DNA of 64,000 nt, taken from the NCBI GenBank assembly GCA_050181465.1, contig JBFXDD010000005.1, positions 1 to 64,000 of the forward strand. Reading direction: 5' to 3'. Source of the DNA: JACRLW01 sp050181465. GTDB lineage: Bacteria; Planctomycetota; UBA1135; UBA2386. A program made the translations under genes and the position numbers. The notes beneath the pieces are model-generated. The model was given only the letters and a program-made list of their open reading frames with translations. It searched no databases and was not told where the DNA came from. Positions 59,130-64,000 of this stretch are shown here, one piece after another. The stretch's first letter is position 1, and each line of letters opens with the position of its first letter.

Positions 59130-60968
59130 ATGTCGACCTACATCCTAGGAATCTCTGCCTTCTACCACGACTCGGCGGCTGCGCTGCTGCGGGATGGTGA
59201 GATCGTAGCCGCGGCGCAGGAGGAGCGGTTCACGCGAAAGAAGCACGACCCGGACTTCCCCGCCAACGCGGTCAGGCACTGCCTGGAGACCGCGGGGATC
59301 GAGGCCGGCGACATCGACTATGTCTCATTCTATGACAAGCCCTTGCTCAAGTTCGATCGGCTCATGGAGACCTACCTCTCCTATGCGCCGCGGGGCTTCT
59401 CGTCGTTCATGAAGTTCCTGCCGACCTGGCTCGGCGACAAGCTGCACATCCCACGCATCCTCACCCGCGGACTCGGTGCGAAGCCGAAGCGTCCGTTCGT
59501 ATTCCCCGAGCATCACGAGAGCCATGCGGCGAGCGCGTTCTACCCCTCGCCATTCGAAGAGGCTGCGGTCGTCACGATGGACGGCGTCGGCGAGTGGGCA
59601 ACGACGAGCATCGGTGTCGGCGAGAGCAACCGCCTGCGACTGACTCACGAGATTCGCTTCCCCCACTCACTGGGTCTCCTCTACTCCGCGTTCACCTACT
59701 ACTGCGGATTCAAGGTCAACTCCGGAGAGTACAAGCTGATGGGCCTCGCGCCCTACGGTGAGCCCAAGTATGTCGACAAGATCATCAACCACCTGATCGA
59801 TCTGCGCGAGGACGGCAGCTACCGCATGGACATGCGCTACTTCCAGTACGCGCAGGGTCTGCGCATGACCAACCAGCGATTCCACGAACTGTTCGGGCGG
59901 CCGAACCGAGCTTCGGAGACGCAGCTCGACCAGTTCTACATGGATGTTGCCGCCTCCGTGCAGAAGGTGACCGAGGAGGTGATGCTTCGAACGGTTCGAT
60001 TCGCCCACAAGGTCACCGGGAAGAAGAATCTGTGCTTGGCCGGCGGCGTCGCGCTGAACTGTGTCGGCAACGGCAAGGTGCTACGGGACGGTCCGTTCGA
60101 GAGAATCTGGGTCCAACCGGCGGCGGGCGACGCCGGCGGCGCCTTGGGAGCAGCCTACATGGTGTGGCACCACCTGCTGGAGAAGCCGCGGAAGGTGGTC
60201 GTCGAAACGGACTCGCAGCAAGCGAGTCTGCTCGGTCCGTCGTACTCGAGAGACGAGGTGCTCGCGGCCCTGAAAGAGAAGGGAGCCGTGTATCACGAGT
60301 TCACCGAGGAGGATCAACTCTGTGAGCGTGTGGCCGAGCTGATCGCCACCGAGAACGTGATCGGTTGGTTCCAAGGGCGAATGGAGTTCGGTCCCCGGGC
60401 ACTCGGCGCACGCAGCATCATCGGCGATGCACGATCCCCGAAGATGCAGAGCGTCATGAACTTGAAGATCAAGTTCCGCGAGTCCTTCCGACCGTTCGCA
60501 CCCATCGTGCTCCGAGAACGAGCCCACGACTACTTCGACATCCGTCCCGATCAAGACAGTCCCTACATGCTCGTCGTGGCTCCGGTCCGCGAAGACCGCC
60601 GCAAGCCGGTCGAACCAGGCAAGTTCGGAATCGACAAGCTCAACCAACTCCGATCCGACGTGCCTGCGATCACTCACGTCGACTACTCGGCCCGCCTGCA
60701 AACCGTCGACGAACGACGCAATCCGCGACTCGCCAAGCTGATGCGAGCCTTCGAACGAAGGACGAAGACTCCGATCCTCATCAACACGAGTTTCAACGTC
60801 CGGGGTGAACCCATCGTCTGCACGCCGGCGGATGCGATTCGCTGCTTCCTGGGTACGGACATGGACGTCCTGGTGGTCGAGAACTTCGTCCTACTGCGAA
60901 GCGAGCAGCCGGAGCACCTGAAGCAGGTCGACAGGGAGAAGTACCTCTCCGCCTTCGCTCTCGACTGA
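59130..60968 (+). CDS. NodU/TobZ-family carbamoyltransferase
   Basis: 612 residues. It transfers a carbamoyl group from carbamoyl phosphate, through an adenylate intermediate in known members, to a hydroxyl of a sugar or other acceptor. The N-terminal Kae1-like domain shows GISAFYHDSAAALLRDG, EHHESHAASAFYPSPF (metal-binding His) and TMDGVGEW. The C-terminal domain shows GRMEFGPRALGARSI, KFRESFRPFAPIV and NTSFNVRGEPIV. It begins an operon with the SxtJ-like and DUF5989 genes. No other secondary-metabolite genes are adjacent. Confidence 0.92.
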   Translation: MSTYILGISAFYHDSAAALLRDGEIVAAAQEERFTRKKHDPDFPANAVRHCLETAGIEAGDIDYVSFYDKPLLKFDRLMETYLSYAPRGFSSFMKFLPTWLGDKLHIPRILTRGLGAKPKRPFVFPEHHESHAASAFYPSPFEEAAVVTMDGVGEWATTSIGVGESNRLRLTHEIRFPHSLGLLYSAFTYYCGFKVNSGEYKLMGLAPYGEPKYVDKIINHLIDLREDGSYRMDMRYFQYAQGLRMTNQRFHELFGRPNRASETQLDQFYMDVAASVQKVTEEVMLRTVRFAHKVTGKKNLCLAGGVALNCVGNGKVLRDGPFERIWVQPAAGDAGGALGAAYMVWHHLLEKPRKVVVETDSQQASLLGPSYSRDEVLAALKEKGAVYHEFTEEDQLCERVAELIATENVIGWFQGRMEFGPRALGARSIIGDARSPKMQSVMNLKIKFRESFRPFAPIVLRERAHDYFDIRPDQDSPYMLVVAPVREDRRKPVEPGKFGIDKLNQLRSDVPAITHVDYSARLQTVDERRNPRLAKLMRAFERRTKTPILINTSFNVRGEPIVCTPADAIRCFLGTDMDVLVVENFVLLRSEQPEHLKQVDREKYLSAFALD

Positions 60969-60986
60969 GCCAGAAAGGAACAACTC

Positions 60987-61400
60987 ATGATCAAGTTCAA
61001 TCTCGATCCGCCCGCTCGTCAGCTTCGGGAGTTCGGCTGGTTCTCCCTCTTCGGTTTCCCGCTCGTCGCCGGCCTCTTGCGCTGGAGGTTCACGATCCCG
61101 GATTGGCTGTTCTACGGCTTGATCGGTCTGGGAGTCCTGTGCTTCGTGCTGTCGCAGATCGACGCAAAGCTCGTGAAGCCGGTGTTCGTGGGACTGATGC
61201 TGGTCGCCACCCCCATCGGGTTCGTGATCTCGATGGTGCTGATGCTCGTCATCTATTTTGGACTCTTCATGCCGGTCGGACTGCTCTTCCGGCTCCTTGG
61301 CAAGGATCCTCTGGCGAAGTATCCGAATCCGAAGTTGACGAGCTACTGGCACGTGCGGACCACGCCGCCGAGCAAGGCGCGCTACCTCAAGCTATACTGA
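60987..61400 (+). CDS. SxtJ-like membrane protein
   Basis: 137 residues. AAAGGA lies 9-10 nt before the ATG. Three or four transmembrane helices (FSLFGFPLVAGLLRW, WLFYGLIGLGVLCFVLSQI, LMLVATPIGFVISMVLMLVIYFG, in parts), then a conserved cytosolic tail PLAKYPNPKLTSYWHVR. It resembles SxtJ, first seen in saxitoxin clusters but widespread beside carbamoyltransferases. Its role is unknown. It is 18 nt from the preceding gene. Confidence 0.82.
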   Translation: MIKFNLDPPARQLREFGWFSLFGFPLVAGLLRWRFTIPDWLFYGLIGLGVLCFVLSQIDAKLVKPVFVGLMLVATPIGFVISMVLMLVIYFGLFMPVGLLFRLLGKDPLAKYPNPKLTSYWHVRTTPPSKARYLKLY

Positions 61401-61451
61401 GCACGGTACCTCGTCGGTCCCTCGTCGACTTCCTCACCTCGTAGACCAGAC

Positions 61452-61649
61452 ATGACAACTCCCCAGAACGACAACTTCGAGCAGATCGCGACCGGCAGCA
61501 ACAAGGGCGTGATCGGAGAGTTCCTCGGCTTCATGAAGGATGAAGCCAAGTGGTGGCTGATTCCGTTCCTCGTGGTGTTCCTGCTTCTGGCAGGCATCCT
61601 GGCGTTGGGAGCGACCGGCGCGGCGCCGTTCCTCTACACGTTGTTCTGA
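61452..61649 (+). CDS. DUF5989 small membrane protein
   Basis: 65 residues with a single transmembrane helix (WWLIPFLVVFLLLAGILALG) after FLGFMKDEAKWW, the DUF5989 pattern. It is the third gene of the carbamoyltransferase-SxtJ-DUF5989 cassette. Such a short conserved helix next to an enzyme usually marks an assembly or anchoring subunit. Confidence 0.8.
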   Translation: MTTPQNDNFEQIATGSNKGVIGEFLGFMKDEAKWWLIPFLVVFLLLAGILALGATGAAPFLYTLF

Positions 61650-61849
61650 GACGTTCGCCGGTGAGGCGACTGCGAGGCCAGCACGGTTGGCTCGCCGCAG
61701 TCGCCTCGCGGGTGCGTCGGGCGCAGAGTCGAGACACTGCATCCGAACGCCTGCACCGTTGAGTCCCTTGGCGTCGGGGTTTTGGCCAGTTCATCAAGTC
61801 GATGCCTGCGATTGTTCGATTCCTCGGCAACGAGAGGAGCAAACGCAGA

Positions 61850-62704
61850 ATGCGCGACCACGGACTCGACACCTACCTGACCGAAATCAACGAGGTCGCC
61901 TTGTTGACACCGGAGCAGGAAGTCGAACTCGCGTCGAGAATCCAGCGCGGCGACATGGCCGCCCGGGAACACATGATCCGGGCGAACCTTCGCCTAGTGG
62001 TTTCGATCGCGAAGTTGTACGTCAATCGGGGTCTGTCCTTCATGGACCTCATCGAGGAAGGCAACATCGGCCTCATGAAGGCTGTGGAGAAGTTCGATCC
62101 CGCCGCAGGCTGTCGGTTCTCCACCTACGCAACCTGGTGGATCAAGCAGGGGATCCGCCGTGCCCTGGTGAACACGGTGAAGACGGTTCGTGTCCCGTCT
62201 TACATGGCCGAGATCGTGGCGAGGTGGAAGGCCATGGCACTCGAACTCACCTACCGCCTCGGCAGGCAGCCGCTGAGTTCCGAGATCGCTGAAGAACTCG
62301 GCATCCCCGAGAGCAACTGGGATGTGGTTCGGGACACGGTCTTGGCGAATTCGCAGCCGACCTTCTCGATGAACGAAGATGCGTCCTCGGTCTTCGCAGA
62401 GTCGTTGGAGGACCCGAGAGCACTCCCACCAGAAGAGGAGTTGTTCCAGTCCATGGAGATTCAGCGTCTGCGAGAATTGCTGGGATCCCTCGAAGAACGA
62501 GAGCGACGCATCATCCACCTGCGGTACGGCCTGGAAACGGGGACACCGATGACTTTGAAGGCCATCGGTGAGCGGGTGGGCCTCACTCGCGAACGGGTCC
62601 GGCAGATGGAGCAGGATGCCCTTCGAAAACTCTGGCTTCGCATGTCTCGGGAGTTCGGCGACGAGGGGAACGGTCCACAATCTCGGCAGAAGCTCTCGGG
62701 CTGA
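61850..62704 (+). CDS. Sigma70-family (RpoD/RpoS-like) sigma factor
   Basis: 284 residues from the ATG at 61850, chosen because AGAGGAG lies 10 nt upstream; an ATG 48 nt earlier is in frame. Region 1.2 (DTYLTEINEVALLTPEQE), region 2 (RLVVSIAKLYVNRGLSFMDLIEEGNIGLMKAVEKFD and FSTYATWWIKQGIRRAL, in parts), region 3 and region 4.2 (TLKAIGERVGLTRERVRQMEQDALRKL, in parts) are all present. Region 1.1 and the non-conserved insert of primary sigma are missing. It is therefore an alternative sigma of group 2 or 3. It binds -35/-10 promoters. Confidence 0.93.
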   Translation: MRDHGLDTYLTEINEVALLTPEQEVELASRIQRGDMAAREHMIRANLRLVVSIAKLYVNRGLSFMDLIEEGNIGLMKAVEKFDPAAGCRFSTYATWWIKQGIRRALVNTVKTVRVPSYMAEIVARWKAMALELTYRLGRQPLSSEIAEELGIPESNWDVVRDTVLANSQPTFSMNEDASSVFAESLEDPRALPPEEELFQSMEIQRLRELLGSLEERERRIIHLRYGLETGTPMTLKAIGERVGLTRERVRQMEQDALRKLWLRMSREFGDEGNGPQSRQKLSG

Positions 62705-62747
62705 CTTCGGATGCGACGTCGGCTTCGACTCGGCATGATGGACTGCC

Positions 62748-63875
62748 GTGTCGACGTCGCTGTACGTTCATGTCCCGTTCTGCGTAGTCAAGTGCGGCTA
62801 CTGCGACTTCAACAGCTATGAGGTCGCGGATGAGCAGGTGCACGATCGCTTCCTGGACGCCCTGGACCGGGAGTTGGAGATGCGATGGAAGCACAAGCGG
62901 CCGATCTCCATATTCGTCGGAGGGGGAACCCCCACGTACTTGTCCGCTTCGAGATTCGCCCGGCTCTGGGAAGTCCTGAGCGCCCACGTGGAGATCGCAC
63001 CCTCGATCGAGGTAACCGTAGAGTGCAATCCAGAGAGTCTCTCAGCGGAGAAGGCTCGAGTCGCCCGCTCTTTCGGCGCCAACCGTGCAAGCGTAGGCGC
63101 GCAGTCATTCGACGAGAGATTCCTTCGACAACTCGATCGCCCGCACGACGCGGAGAGCGTTCGCCGCGCGGTCTCGGTTCTGAGAGATGCTGGTTTCGAC
63201 AACATCAGCATCGACATGATCCATTCGCTACCCGGACAGACGATCGACGAGTGGATGCACGACATCGACCGAGCGATCGAGCTTCAGCCTGATCACATTT
63301 CGTGCTACGCCCTGACTATCGAGAAGGGGACGCGTTTCTACAGGGACTGGGAAAAGGGAGTTCTGGAAGCGGCAGATGAAGACGTCGATCGCGAGATGTT
63401 CACGCGCACGCGAGAGCGTCTGGCAGAAGCCGGCTACGAGCCTTACGAGATCAGCAACTTCGCCGGTCGCGGTGGACCCTGTCGTCACAACGATCACTAT
63501 TGGCAGCAGGGCGAGTACACTGGAGTCGGACCTGGCGCATCGAGTCATCGTGACGGTTGGCGAACCACCAACTTGAAGCCGGTCGATTCCTGGGCAGCGA
63601 GTCTGGAGCGCGGCCTTCCACCTACTGGAGAGGCCGAGTTGCTCACAATCGGTCGACGATTGGGCGAGGCCATGTGGCTGGGACTGCGGCGGCGAGACGG
63701 CGTAGACATGCGTGCGGTGTCCGATCGGCTCGGAATCGACGCAGTGGCGATGCTCGAGGACCGTATCGCGAGATCTTGCGAGAACGGCTGGGCGGAGTGG
63801 CGTGGCTCTCGGCTGCGCCTGACGACAAAGGGCATTCTCGTCGCCGATGCGATCGGTTCGAGTTTCCTCCATTGA
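62748..63875 (+). CDS. hemW: Radical SAM heme chaperone HemW
   Basis: 375 residues from GTG. The 4Fe-4S site is C-x3-C-x2-C in FCVVKCGYCDFN (Cys12, 16, 19), and GGGTPTYL and ECNPES hold SAM. GAQSFDERFLRQLDRPH, SIDMIHSLPGQT and the GVGPGASSH stretch are characteristic of HemW rather than coproporphyrinogen dehydrogenase HemN. It inserts heme into membrane respiratory enzymes, which fits the caa3 system in this window. A palindromic hairpin lies downstream. Confidence 0.93.
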   Translation: MSTSLYVHVPFCVVKCGYCDFNSYEVADEQVHDRFLDALDRELEMRWKHKRPISIFVGGGTPTYLSASRFARLWEVLSAHVEIAPSIEVTVECNPESLSAEKARVARSFGANRASVGAQSFDERFLRQLDRPHDAESVRRAVSVLRDAGFDNISIDMIHSLPGQTIDEWMHDIDRAIELQPDHISCYALTIEKGTRFYRDWEKGVLEAADEDVDREMFTRTRERLAEAGYEPYEISNFAGRGGPCRHNDHYWQQGEYTGVGPGASSHRDGWRTTNLKPVDSWAASLERGLPPTGEAELLTIGRRLGEAMWLGLRRRDGVDMRAVSDRLGIDAVAMLEDRIARSCENGWAEWRGSRLRLTTKGILVADAIGSSFLH

Positions 63876-63901
63876 CGAGATCGGATAGCAGTTCAACGGA
63901 T

Positions 63902-63940
63902 CGAGGCCCCATCGGCACCGGAGGGTGCCCGACGGCCTCG
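63902..63940. other. Double-stem palindrome after hemW
   Basis: CGAGGCC (63902-63908) with GGCCTCG (63934-63940) encloses GGCACC-ggag-GGTGCC (63914-63929). It starts 27 nt after the hemW stop. There is no T tract; it may be a terminator or RNA-stabilising structure. The remaining bases to 64000 hold nothing I can name. Confidence 0.4.
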
Positions 63941-64000
63941 CTGATCCAGTCTGCGTTTCCCAGGCGAGCATGCGGCGCTCTCGCGAGGTATCGACGCCCC

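Noticed and set aside
1..64000. tRNA, rRNA and tmRNA genes
   Set aside because: I looked for T-loop GGTTCGANTCC contexts and conserved rRNA stretches and found none that fold properly.

Overview
The window is a GC-rich, densely coded stretch of bacterial chromosome, most likely from a member of the Planctomycetota. That placement is an inference. It rests on an Alternative Complex III/caa3-oxidase operon, secreted proteins of the large Cys/Asn/Gly-rich type, carboxypeptidase-regulatory-like surface proteins, an unusually long DnaA and poor use of Shine-Dalgarno sequences. I see no rRNA, tRNA, CRISPR array, prophage or transposase gene. The only mobile DNA is a family of 176-bp non-autonomous elements with three copies, one inserted inside another.

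Layout. 0-4 kb: two surface proteins with carboxypeptidase-regulatory-like folds, a secreted unknown and rpiA. 4-8.4 kb (minus): gyrA, a phosphatase-like protein that has lost its metal ligands and a Nudix hydrolase, overlapping end to end. 8.6-11.4 kb: a CinA-type protein, mutY and fabI. 11.6-13.7 kb: a Tat-signal Cys-containing protein, a DUF692/MNIO-family enzyme and a small partner, all overlapping; this is the best candidate here for an undescribed modification system. 14-17.6 kb: a TPR lipoprotein, a MoxR ATPase, a glycosyltransferase and an orphan transcription unit ending in a strong terminator. 17.8-23.6 kb: cyaY, a pseudouridine synthase, an NtrC-like regulator lacking GAFTGA coupled to ogt, an outer-membrane protein and dnaA. 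23.9-34.3 kb: cysteine desulfurase, bshA, the nested 176-bp elements, a GDSL esterase, a large secreted protein, parA with a GHKL-like protein, then bshB1, bshC and pyrF. 34.4-37.3 kb: a three-gene proton-translocating transhydrogenase. 37.3-44.5 kb: the third 176-bp element, an XRE regulator, a beta-CASP nuclease, nhaD and a SWIM/SNF2 pair. 44.6-57.2 kb (minus): actABCDEF, a small membrane protein, SCO, coxB, coxA, coxC and coxD. 57.4-64 kb: a membrane SGNH protein, carbamoyltransferase, SxtJ-like and DUF5989 genes, a sigma factor and hemW.

How the parts fit. The respiratory operon encodes a quinol-to-oxygen chain: ActABCDEF oxidises quinol and passes electrons to a caa3 oxidase whose CoxB carries its own heme c. 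The transhydrogenase and NhaD use the resulting proton gradient. BshA, BshB1 and BshC together make up a complete bacillithiol route, in two loci about 5 kb apart. Start codons were moved inside many open frames using ribosome-binding sites, 4-bp stop/start overlaps, or a -10 hexamer 7 nt upstream of the start, which suggests leaderless mRNAs.
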